A DNA stretch of 64,000 nt from Rotaria sp. Silwood1 (Eukaryota; Rotifera; Eurotatoria; Philodinida; Philodinidae), in the NCBI GenBank assembly GCA_905250075.1, contig CAJNOP010000363.1, positions 141,750 through 205,749 of the forward strand, in the 5' to 3' direction. Below the pieces are notes generated by a model that worked only from the letters and a program-made list of their open reading frames with translations, was not told the origin of the DNA and made no database searches. This document shows, piece after piece, positions 39,629-50,800 of this stretch; the stretch's first letter is position 1, and every line of letters starts with the position of its first letter. A program made the position numbers and the translations under genes.

Positions 39629-40381
39629 ATGACGGGTGAGTCGAATGTTTTCGGACAAAATGCTTGCTCATGTTTGGCCCACTTGAAAATATTTCAGATG
39701 AGTCGAAACCTATGGAATATAACCAAAATGTTGTGCTCTGTCAGAATATGGACTTAGAAATTTTGTGTCAGTTTTTGTTCGAGAGTAGTGAGGGAATCTT
39801 TGAAAGGCCGGAAAAATTAGTTTGGACAGGAAATTTTTTCGCACTTTTTTATATTTTAACTATTGCGATTCGAAACTAAAAGTTGAAACCTTTATTACTC
39901 TATTAGCTAGTAGAGCCAAATCTGCCCTACAAAATGTACTATTGAAGTTTTTTCGGTTTTTATGCAAGACATCTCAATTTTCGTTTTTCCTATACCAAAA
40001 GGCGTTTTCCACAAAAAGAAGCTCCTGACAAAATATATATAACTTCATTTGTGTAAAAGCTACAACTTAATTCAATATCGCATTTCGTAAACAAATGTTC
40101 GCTCTACAAAACTATCGTGTTCGATAACTTTTAGCATCTTCGAAAAGGGATATACATGGGTTAGGAAAAAGCTGTTTTCGTCGTCCAAATTAATTTTTAA
40201 GGTCTTTCAAAGATTTATTCACTGCTCTTGAACAAAAACTGACCCAAAATTTCTAAGCCCATATTCTGAAAGAGCACAAAATTCTGGTTCTAATCCATAG
40301 GTTTCAACTCGTCTGAAATATTTTTAAGTGAGCGAAAAATGACCAAACATTTTGTCCGAAAACTTTCGACTCACCCGTCAT
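39629..40381. mobile_element. MITE-like element with ~205-bp terminal inverted repeats
   Basis: The left end reads ATGACGGGTGAGTCGAATG and the right end is its complement, CTTTCGACTCACCCGTCAT. The two arms (about 39630-39838 and 40172-40380) match over roughly 205 bp with scattered differences. The 330-bp centre has no coding potential. I could not define a clean target-site duplication. The ATG frames inside are by-products of the repeat. A decayed relative lies at 27234-27656. The size and arms fit a non-autonomous DNA transposon. Confidence 0.8.
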
Positions 40382-40612
40382 ATTATTAATTTGGCTAGAC
40401 GATAATTAACTAATGTGAGAAATAGTATTAAAAGTTGAGCAAATCTACGACAAATACCATTTGTTCTCATGCTTCGAATGAATCGATGAAACTGCTCTTT
40501 TCGTTAAGTGCTCCTAACAACGAGAACTTGTAATGATCACAAAATATTCAAGAACTTTGTCAGACTTAGTTGATATTCTATTTTTCATTCTGTTCATTAA
40601 AACGATATGTCA

Positions 40613-40712
40613 NNNNNNNNNNNNNNNNNNNNNNNNNNNNNNNNNNNNNNNNNNNNNNNNNNNNNNNNNNNNNNNNNNNNNNNNNNNNNNNNNNNNNNNN
40701 NNNNNNNNNNNN
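40613..40712. other. 100-N assembly gap between identical 47-bp flanks
   Basis: Exactly 100 N, a conventional placeholder size. The 47 bases before the gap (40566-40612) are identical to the 47 bases after it (40713-40759), so two contigs probably overlap and the gap may not be real. Confidence 0.9.
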
Positions 40713-40759
40713 TTAGTTGATATTCTATTTTTCATTCTGTTCATTAAAACGATATGTCA

Positions 40760-41957
40760 CTTGTACACTTACTAGAGATAATTGAGACTTTCATGTTTGA
40801 TTAAATGTAAGCTTTATAGCGTCTCTCCATGAGAATATATAGGATACTGATTTTGGCTAAAAAGTGTTCTTTAGAAATCCGATGCACTCTGAAACGACAC
40901 TGCTTATCGAAATCACTTCTTTTGCATACCATCTACCGAACTAGAATTGATTTTTTTTCTGGATGTTTCACATATACATTTTTATATTATTATAAAGAAA
41001 AGAAAACAAAACCAAGCACCGATCTAGAAAAAAAACGTATTTTATTTGCAATATATAATGTATATGCCGCTTCATTACTATTGCAGTGTTTGACACAAGT
41101 CAAAGTAAATTTTAAAAAAATACATGTAAGTATAAAAAGTTACAAGACGAATATCAGTGAACTTTAATTATGAAAGGTGATGAAGCTGCTGTCATTGTAA
41201 AAGACAAAATTTATCGATACGTTTCGGTTTATGAGTTCTCATCTACCAGTGATCTTCACCGATGATGAAATATATTCCTTGTAATATATTACAGTGAGTT
41301 GGATAGAAGATCAAAGGACACCCATCTTAAAGTCAGTTGTACTTCATTCCAATCCTGTAATACATCAATTCCGCGAGGATACGTCTGTCATTATTCATGA
41401 GAAGAAAGGGACCATAATAGCATTTTTGTCACAATTTAAAACAAATGTGAGGCATTGTTTTCACACATTCTCAAGTTATCTTATAAAAAAGGAACAACAT
41501 TAACTAGTTGTCTTTATTCATCTGCTGGAATATCGAACGCCATGAAACAACGAACACTTTCTGCTAAAAAAAGTTTCACAAAAAACGCTTGATCAAAACA
41601 TTGAAAATTTGTTTTGTTGTTTATTCCCTTTGAAAGAACAGTTAAATTTCTACTGATATACTTTGATATTTCAGTTAAATTGTGTTTCACAAGAAAAGAT
41701 CATATGTTTTCTGTAAAAAGTTTTGGAAAATAAAAACATCAATCACACCATCATTTATCTATCATGTTGATGGAAATGAAAAACGATCAATATACATATC
41801 TACCGTCATTGCTATTTATATTTTGTGTTATAAACTCTAGTAATAAGAGTTTACATCAACGCACAGTGTCATTTTTTCTAAGATATGAATCTCAATTTGA
41901 AAAAAAACATTCGCTTTTCGGAAAGTGTGGAAATATATGTACCTCTAAAAAAAATAG
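40760..41957. other. Intergenic region
   Basis: AT-rich with short random frames; nothing recognised on either strand. Confidence 0.5.
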
Positions 41958-42019
41958 TACTAAGTGTCAAATAATATTTTGCCAGGGGGTACCGCTATAA
42001 TTGCAAATAGAAGACATAA

Positions 42020-43440
42020 CCCTAGTGAAAATACTCATCAAGCGAGTACGACTTTCCAGCGTGAGTACTCATATTACTCACGCGAGTACTCGAGGAATTT
42101 TATGTGTATTTTTACTCTCCATGTACTCTAATGAGTACTCGTACGAGTGTATTTTTAAAAATTTACTCATAGGCAGACAGATGAGTACTCAAAGTCGTAC
42201 TCATGCTAGTTGTTTCGCAGAATATTTAGCAAAACACTTATGCATTAGCATATACAAAAATAAATTGGAGCTATATAATAAAAAAAACTACTGTAATAAA
42301 ATGAAAAATAGAGAAAATCAATTGAATAAATTATTTATTTTATACTCTATTTTTTTTGGATGAATCATTTGTACGGATAAAACAAATGGTGACTTTAAGA
42401 TAGAAAAGAATAATGATTTTTCATTTTCATTTGTTCAATTCTTCGGAAAGATTAAGTTTTTTCTAAATATATTAATGTAGATTCGTTTTTATTTTATTTC
42501 CTAAGTTTAGGCCAAAATTCTTTCATTAAAATGCAATTTTTTTAGATTGATTGTAGAATATCATGGAACACAAGGCAGTTCGCAAATTGTGTTACAAATC
42601 GATCGCGATTTTAAAATAAGAAGATGTGTTAACAAACTATAGACAAATAATTTTATTTTGTATTTATTTTTTTGTAAATTTCCTGATGATTGTAAATAGC
42701 GATGGATTTAAAAATGTCTGTTTAGTTTTCTAGTGTAATAAGCAATACTGTACGTTCATTTATTGTCACGTTTCTCATCGTCGTTGATTAATTTATTATT
42801 TTTCTGCTTCAGTGTATTTTACTGTCCTCAATTTATGTCTTATTGTACTCTCATTCTCTAGGATATAGACAAAGAAACTTTTATTGTTAGAGAAGATAAT
42901 TAAATATTTCTTTTTTCTTTATTTTATATAATGAAAGTACGTTTTTATTTATTTTTTCGAAAGAAAAATGAAAAGAATAAATAAAATTGTATTTTTATGG
43001 TATGTAAATACAGAAAATATTTAAATTTCTTCGCTCCTAATAAAGATTTCTATGCCTGTAATCTTTACGTTAAAATATATGAAACTGATATCAAATTTGT
43101 CTTTCTCATGTTGATCATTTTTCTCAACCTTTCATTATGTCCTCTGTTTGTTGATAGTATTTTAATATTAAATAAAAATTAACGTAGTACAACGGTACTA
43201 ACCAAAAATATGCTTATAAGTATCTTACATAGGTCAGCAGAGCACACAGATACTAGATAGTAGTACTCACAAAACACTCAATATTACACAGCGAGTACTC
43301 GATTGTCGTACTCAGATACTCAGATTCTAGCAGGAGTACTACTGATGAGTACTCAAAATGCGTGAGTACTCATGAGTACTCGTGACATTTTCTAGCGTGA
43401 GTACTTTTTGAGTACTCGCCTATGAGTACCTTCACTAGGG
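42020..43440. mobile_element. Nested 1.42-kb element with GAGTACTC-rich ends
   Basis: Terminal motifs CCCTAGTGAA...TACTCAT and ATGAGTACCTTCACTAGGG form inverted ends. Both subterminal zones (42040-42215 and 43260-43435) are packed with the palindrome GAGTACTC and half-copies, probably binding sites for a transposase. It interrupts the left arm of the surrounding element. The intact right arm shows the empty site (ACATAATGAATC), so the insertion duplicated only AA. The AT-rich interior has no transposase frame. Confidence 0.78.
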
Positions 43441-43979
43441 AATGAATCTTATATAGAATGAAAGTTCGTCAAAAATGGAGTTTATTGATATTAAATAGTA
43501 AGGATTATGAATACTTTTTAACCTCGAACTTAAGAAACTTTCAGAAATTTTATACTTTTTTGCGGTGGAAAAGTAAAGTGCCAGTAATTGAAAAATGGAT
43601 TAAAATGTTTTTCTTGGATATTGTTGCATGGTTTGATAGAGCTCGTCGAGCTCTACAAAACTGTATATATGAAAAAGCTTTTAATCAGAGTTGTTGGGTT
43701 AAAATTCACTGAAAACTGTCTAAAGAGTGTACCAAAAAACTCGCATTTTTTACACTTTTTATGGGGAAAAAGTGTGGTCTTTTTTACACTAAATTCAGCT
43801 GTTTTTCATTAGTATCCTTATGTAAAATGTTTGAAAATATACTCATTCGATGCAGGGTGAAAAACTAAATCGAATGAACATATTTCGAAACACCTGAGGA
43901 AGTAAAAATAATCAAAAAAAAGCAAATTTTTTTGAAAATTCGAGTGTTTTTCTTCCATATCAAAAAGGGAATATAATCT

Positions 43980-44165
43980 ATGGTCAGTAAAATAAATGAA
44001 ATGATCAGTAGAATAAATGAATGGTCAGTAAAAAATGAATGATCAGTAGAATAAATGAATGGTCAGTAAAAAATGAATGATCAGTAAATTATTTAAATGG
44101 TCAGTTATTAAAATAACTGGTTCGTTAATATATTTAAAGGTCAGTAAATTAATTTAAATGGTAAG
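43980..44165 (+). repeat. Subterminal tandem repeats (TGGTCAGTAAA-type)
   Basis: Irregular repeats built from AATGGTCAGTAAA or AATGATCAGTAGAATAAATG. They are inverted relative to the TACTGACCATT repeats at 44945-45130. Confidence 0.75.
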
Positions 44166-44201
44166 TATAAACATCGAAACGTGTTATACTATCACCTCAC
44201 C

Positions 44202-44432
44202 CATGCAAACAGCGCCTTAGAGGCAATTAATAAAAGAAACAAAAATGATGAAATAATTAGAGAATGTCATGTTTTATGGAGATTTTTGACAATAGGTTCA
44301 AATATTGTCGATAGTTGGTGAACTGGACGAAGCTCTTCTTCAATTAATGCAAAATATTTGTTACAGAATCAACAAGATCTTCAGAATTGTAGACTTTATC
44401 CTATCAATGGGCTAAATCAACAAAAAACTTAG
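44202..44432 (+). pseudogene. Decayed coding remnant inside the TIR element
   Basis: A protein-like frame without a usable start reads HANSALEAINKRNKNDEII, then CHVLWRFLTIGSNIVDSW, interrupted by one TGA at 44319 and ending at TAG (44430). A second open piece with FNIWCLEMKHGSAWKTSN lies near 44527-44626. Neither is a transposase I recognise. They may be remains of the element's own gene or of a captured gene. Confidence 0.4.
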
Positions 44433-44944
44433 TTGGCCTTCCAAATGATGCTTCAGAATAATATTGTATTCGAGCTAGTCATTTACAATCGATTACATAA
44501 GTCGATTTAAATAAATATATAAATAAAAAAATTGACAACTTTGATGCAATTCAAAAATCATTTAATATTTGGTGTTTGGAAATGAAACATGGCTCAGCTT
44601 GGAAAACATCAAATGCAACTGTTTAGGTTTTTTTGAAGAACTGCATATGCAAACACATTGTAGATGTGTCTGTTCATTTGAAATATTGTAAACCACTAGC
44701 AAAAAAAAACGTCTCGATCAGTGAGAAAAGAAAGCAGAGGTAGACTAGTGAAGGCTAAACCTATATTGCTAGTATAATAATTGAATTTTCATTTTCTTTT
44801 TTGCTTTCATTCTTGGAATTTCCATATAATGACCTTTTGGATTTCTTCTTATTTACTCATTGGTTTTTTTCTATTTATTTTAATTTATTTTTCTTATATA
44901 AATTAATCTTTATATGAATAAAGCTATTTCTTCTACTAATAAAA

Positions 44945-45130
44945 TCTGCACTTTTACTGATCAAATTTGAAATTTTTACTGATACTTGTATATAGAAAAC
45001 TGACCATTTTATGATTAATTACTGACCATTTTTTAATTAAGTACTGACCGTCATACTACTGACAATTCAATATTTCTACTGATCATTTATATATGCTTTT
45101 ACTGACCATTTCATTTATTTTACTGACCAC
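44945..45130 (-). repeat. Subterminal tandem repeats (TACTGACCATT-type)
   Basis: Right-hand counterpart, in inverted orientation, of the repeats at 43980-44165; units vary around TTACTGACCATTT. Confidence 0.75.
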
Positions 45131-45526
45131 TTAAATGATAGCCTATCAAAAATATGACTTTTTTAACATTTTTAAAGAGTTTCCAAATAGTTTTTTGAAT
45201 TTTTTACCATAAAAAAACACTCAAAAAAATTTTAATATATACAGTTTTGTAGAGCTCGACGAGTTCTATCAAACCATGCAAAAATATCCAAGAAAAACAT
45301 TTTAATCCATTTTTCAATTACTGGCACTTTACTTTTCCACCGCAAAAAAGTATAAAATTTCTGAAAGTTTCTTAGGTTCGATGTTAAAAAGTATTCATAA
45401 TCCTTACTATTTAATATCAATAAACTCCATTTTTGACGAGCTTTCATTCTATATAAGATTCATTATGTCTTCTATTTGCAATTATAGCGGTACCCCCCCT
45501 GGCAAAATATTATTTGACACCTAGTA

Positions 45527-46065
45527 CATTATAGGAATGATTTTCATAACGTAGGATTTACAAGAAATACAAGACTACTATGAAGCCGGATTGAATGTCA
45601 GATTCGACTGCTTAATATTGAGTTTTCTATATATAAGGTAGCACAAATTTTCTCGTATTGCATATGCACTACTAGTTTAGTTTAAACACAAGAGGCATAT
45701 GATTTGCACACAGCATTGCATGAGCGTGACGGCACTGTATCTAAAGTAATCTAGTATCAACCAATCCCATATAATGCCTTCCATTTTTTACCTTAATTCG
45801 TCTCAATCTTTATATAGTGTCAATAGAAACTCAAGGCTACCCGCTGGATGAATTCAAAACTAACATCATAAAAAAATGCAATCAGTTTTGTCTTTATTTC
45901 TATATAATAAGCAGAAAAACAAAAGATGTTCTCATTTCTTCTTTTTCTGCGATAAATTTTGAACGTGTTTTTATTAACAAATATTCTTATCTTATTAATT
46001 AAATCAAAGAAAAAACAAATTATTGGAAAAGTTCAATAATCCTTTTCAATTAACTCATCATAGAG
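45527..46065. other. Region between the TIR element and the LINE
   Basis: No gene recognised; it may include the 5' UTR of the retrotransposon. Confidence 0.4.
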
Positions 46066-47871
46066 GTGATGGGAAAGGTAGAGAAAAAGTCTGTCTCATT
46101 ATTCTCCACCCATGGACTCTCTACGAAGTCCAAAGCTTTAATTCAAACTGGAAAACAAATTAATGAAATCAACAATGAAAATAAAAAAGTAGAACATTCA
46201 GACATCAATACAAATACCAACATATTAATAAAAAAATCAGATGAAAGTGGAAATGATGAAGATTGGGAAACAGTAGGTTATAAAAAGGGGAACAAAATTC
46301 AAAAACGAAAAGCTACAACAACATCAACAACAGATACTCAACAACAACAAATCATTTATTCAGACGTGACTACTGAAGGAGTTCATTCATACTTTTCATT
46401 TGGAAAAGCTGAAACAAAACTTAAACCATTATCTACTAAAAAGAACTTTCAAGGACTACGAAGAACACAAGCACAATATCAGACAAATTCTTCGCTGAAC
46501 AACAATATTAATGCAAGAAATAACCAATTACATCTACCACCATTCAAAATAGAATTTGAAAATCAGCAAAAACCATCAGAAATACAAGTGTTAAATGATC
46601 TTGTTAAACAAAATCATAAATTAAATATCAGTACAGCTTTTTATTCCAAATATATTCAATCACATAATGTACTGTTACTATTTGCAAATGATTCATCAAC
46701 TTATGAAATGCTTTTCGAGAATAGTTCATGGCCAAATTTTATTTGAAATTTATCATTCATAGTTACTTTGCCTCGTCGAATTCCTGTTTCATATTCTGTT
46801 ATTGTAAATCACATTCCTCGTGAATGGAATGTAGATACAATTCATCCTCTTATTGCTGAACGTTATACATCAACAGATCGTGTTACAAGAATATTTCGTG
46901 ATGATCAACCTACTACTAAAGTTCGAATAGATTTTCATTCTCAAGATGATGTTAATTTGATTCTTAAAAACGGCTATATTTGCATAGATAGCATCCGGTA
47001 TACAGCAACAACTTATAAACCGCTTACTCAAATTGATCGATGTTTTAAATGTCAGCAATTCGGGCATAAAATTCATAATTGTATGAATGAACCAAAATGT
47101 TATAAATGTGGAGAAATTCATGCTTACAATCCAAATTGTTTAAATCCTATTAAATGTGCTAATTGTGCAGGTTCTCGCATAACAGAAGCACCTCAATGTC
47201 CGGCTAAAATATCTTATCGCAAAAATCAACAGCAACAACAGACTACAAGCATGATTTCTAAATCCACAGCTACTCCTTATCTACCTTCTTCAGCTCGCCT
47301 TTATTCAACTGTTTTGCAAACAATGTCATTGCATGTTAATTCCAATACACAATCTACAGCATTACCTGAACCATCAAAATTCGAACAAACTGATCAATCA
47401 TCTGTCATTATTAAAACACTAAAAGACGAAATTACTAAATCACACGATATTCTTATAGACAAAATCTTGCGCATTGAACAAAAATCTGACTTAGCTATGC
47501 AACAACATCTGTCTTCACTTCGAATGATTGAAACTCAAATTGTACCTTATTTGTTCTCTAGGTCGGAATTGCTGGTTAATGTATATGATAAATTAAGTGA
47601 AAAGAACATAATTCAAGCAACTGACCAACAAAAAACAAAACTTTCTTTTCTACGTGCTCTTTCAACTACTCATAAAACATCATCAATACCACATGTTACG
47701 TCGAATACATCTATTTCTTCTCCACTTCTTATTCGCGCTCAGGCTCAATCAAATTTATGTTCATTGACTACATCTACATGTAATCAGCCATATTCAACCT
47801 CTTTATCACAACTATCACTCGAATCGAATCTCAATAAAAACTTATGTTTACAAAATGATTATTTTCAATGA
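46066..47871 (+). pseudogene. LINE ORF1 (CCHC zinc-knuckle RNA-binding protein), one in-frame TGA
   Basis: ORF1 proteins coat the element RNA. The frame starts at 46066 with MMGKVEKK, runs 226 codons to a TGA at 46744-46746, then continues in the same frame to 47871. The first half is Lys/Thr/Gln-rich and disordered. After the stop comes an RRM/PRE-like region (IPVSYSVIVNHIPREWNV ... DDVNLILKNGYI), then the zinc knuckle CFKCQQFGHKIHNC and a second, CYKCGEIHAYNPNC, with further Cys pairs. The stop follows ASN-PHE-ILE and could be a mutated Trp codon. Without read-through the zinc-knuckle half would not be made from the first ATG. The 3' end overlaps ORF2 as ATGA. Confidence 0.82.
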
Positions 47872-50800
47872 TGGATCCACATGCAACAGAATTTGAACCT
47901 TTGACGAATCTCCAAATCAGAAAATCTTTAAATTATGATGAATCTTTTTTTTCTTTTTATTTAAGCTCGGATTACCAAGCTCGGAAAGCTCAGTTAATAC
48001 TCTATGAATGGCAAACATCACTTTCATTATCAGCACTTATCCAAGATTGGTCCACTCGTCATACATCCAAATCATCTCACCAATCTTCCTTCTCATTGTT
48101 GCTTTATAACATTAGTAGTTTATCTATTCACTTAGAAGATCTCATTCAATATATTTGTTCATACTATCCAACTATATGGGCCTTAACTGGTCTTCATTTT
48201 AACAACCACGTTAATTATCGATTAGCTAGCTTCTTCAAATCTCACTATACTATATATTTTCAACATGGATCAAATAGCTTCGGTGGCGTTTGTTTAGCCA
48301 TTGCTCATCAGATACCTCACCAATGCATCTCTCAAGTCAGCCACATCGAGGACTTGATTGCTATTGATATCTTCAACAAGAGCCAACGATACACTCTTGT
48401 CGTTCTTTATATTCGACCTTCTGAAAATTTACCTACTTTCACTCTTAATCATTTGTACGAACGTAATTCTAATTTAATTCTAGTCGGTGATTTGAACGCT
48501 CGACATCCTCAATGGTATGATGTGACAACGAACATGAACGGCTCTCGACTGAGTGAATGGATTAATTCACTGCCAAATCTAAAAATATATAATGCTTCAC
48601 AACCCACATCAACCCGATCTCAAGCCACTATTGACCTGATCATAGCCCCACATCAAATATCATCAGAAATTTCTGAAGTCGACCAAACTATGCAAGTGAC
48701 AGGTCATTATCCTGTTCACTGGCAAATCACATCATTTTTCTTCAATAATATGAATTCATATGAATTGAAACATATCGACTGGAAACTGATAAGTTGCATT
48801 TTAGATTTAAAACAAACATTTTTCTTTAATTTAGCTCAACATATGAAAACTACACCAACTGAGTTCATTCTTCTTTATGAAAAATTTCTTGTTGCCTTAC
48901 AAGAACGCTGTACTGATTATCATCTGATTAAAAAATATCGAGCAAGTCTACCACCATATCTCGTTAATATCATTAAATACCGACGTAAAATGCTAAATCT
49001 TTATCGATTAACTAACGCGAATGACCATCGTCTTTCGCTTGCTTCTCTAAATCGATACATTCAATATGAATTAAGAGCAGTTAAGAAAGCTCAATGGCAA
49101 GAATTTTGTTTCAATCTCGAACCACAAAATACTCAACGATTTTGGCGACACACTCGCACTCTTTTTAACAAACAAATCCCTAGAATTCAAGGATTTGTCA
49201 ATGATGAACACGATTTCATATTGACTGAAACTAATGCTATGATTCAACATGCTTTCAACTACTATTCGACATTATTCACAGAAATTGAAACACCTCACCA
49301 AAATCACAGTGTTAATGAATTTAAAGCATCATTATCACAAAAACTCCTCGAACTTCCATCTAAGCCGTTCTTATTTTGTATTGGCGACTTAATTCGATCA
49401 ATTCGTCGTCTTAAAACAAAGACATCAAGTGGACATGAGAAAGTCTCCAACAAATTGTTAAAGTCAATCCCGATATCTCATTATGGTTTTATTCTTCAAA
49501 TTTTTAGTCAGCTGCTTATCCATAATGAATATCCTCAACATTGGAAATTATCAAAGATGATTCTATTACCCAAAGATAAATCAACTATTCTAAACATCAA
49601 CAGAACGCGACCTATCTCACTCTTACCATGTTTAAGTAAGGTATACGAAAGATGTTTTCTTGTCTATCTTCTTCAGTGGATAAACAATACCGGTATTCTT
49701 CCATCGGAACAATCCGGATTTCGACAACATCATTCTACCACCACCAGATTTATACAATTTCTACAGGATATTACTACAGGTCTAGTACAACACACAGCAA
49801 CTCTTGTAATTTATGTAGATTTCACGAAAGCCTTTGATCAAATTTGGCATGATGGATTAATCTATAAATTGTACAACATGAATCGTTCACGAGAGATAAT
49901 CGATTTTATCATAGAATATTTGAAGAATCGTAAATGTTATATTGAACTAAACAATCTTACTTCCAACATCTTCAACATTGAGAAAGGAGTTCCACAAGGT
50001 TCCTGTCTCGGTCCAATTCTCTTTCTTTTATTTCACTGCACACTAGTTCAAGAAGTCCCATCAGCCAGTCATCAACATCTGTATGCCGACGATCTAGCTC
50101 CTATAATAACAGCCTCTCCATGGTGGACTAGAGGTGAGTTTGTGAAACATATGCAATATTTAGGTCAACGAACTTTGAACGAGCTCCAAACCTATGCCAA
50201 TACGTGGAAACAACCAATTAATTGTGAAAAAACAGAATGGCAATGGATACATAGACGCGTGGTATTACCTTCTCTTATTCTCACCATTAATCAACAACTT
50301 ATCAGACGTACTTCTCTCTTTAAATATCTGGGCTACTTTGTTGATGAACGATTATCATTCAACACACATTGTACTAATATGCTTGAGAAAATTCAAATTA
50401 ATTCAACTGTACTAAAATACATCACTCGATCACATGTATCCTCATTACGAACACGTCAACTAACCTTTAATGCATTTATTTTACCATATTTTCAACTGAT
50501 ATATGCAACCTGGCCCTTACTTTCCAATGGAACTATTGCCAAAATTGAAGCCAAAAATCGTCAAATCTATAGATTGATCCACAATTGGTGGGATGCTCGT
50601 AACGATGAAGTACAATGGTTGCCTGCTTTTCAAACTGCTACATCACGTGCTCAACGTTTCTTACGCCACTTCATTGATAAAGCACAAACAATATCACCTG
50701 AACTTTTCGAATTTTATATTCTCTCAAAGGCGATGCCGATGTATCTACAAATGCACTTCGAAGAAACTCAATTTATTGACGCTCTACCTCGTGGTAGACC

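Larger units (their letters stand above)
41960..45524. mobile_element. 3.57-kb DNA element with long TIRs and TA flanks
   Basis: The left end CTAAGTGTCAAATAATATTT and the right end (complement of CTAGGTGTCAAATAATATTT) are flanked by TA at 41958-41959 and 45525-45526, as in Tc1/mariner-type insertions. The inverted arms total about 290 bp: 41960-42019 plus 43441-43670 on the left (split by a nested element), and about 45238-45524 on the right. Inside the arms lie inverted clusters of TACTGACCATT-like repeats (43980-44165 and 44945-45130). The centre contains only decayed coding remnants, so the copy is non-autonomous. The family is unnamed. Confidence 0.8.

Noticed and set aside
39664-40028. 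Frames of 71 and 68 codons at 39.7-40.0 kb
   Set aside because: They lie in the arm and centre of a TIR element and follow the repeat, not a protein.
40533-40775. 80-codon frame spanning the N block
   Set aside because: It reads through 100 N and repeats the same 47-bp sequence on each side; an assembly artefact.
42030-43435. CRISPR-like array from the repeated GAGTACTC motif
   Set aside because: Spacing is irregular, units are short palindromes clustered at two ends, and the genome is animal; a transposon subterminal array explains it.
43458-43812. 84-codon frame that is almost duplicated on the other strand at 45232-45447
   Set aside because: The duplication is the terminal inverted repeat of the 3.57-kb element; the frame is a by-product of the palindrome.
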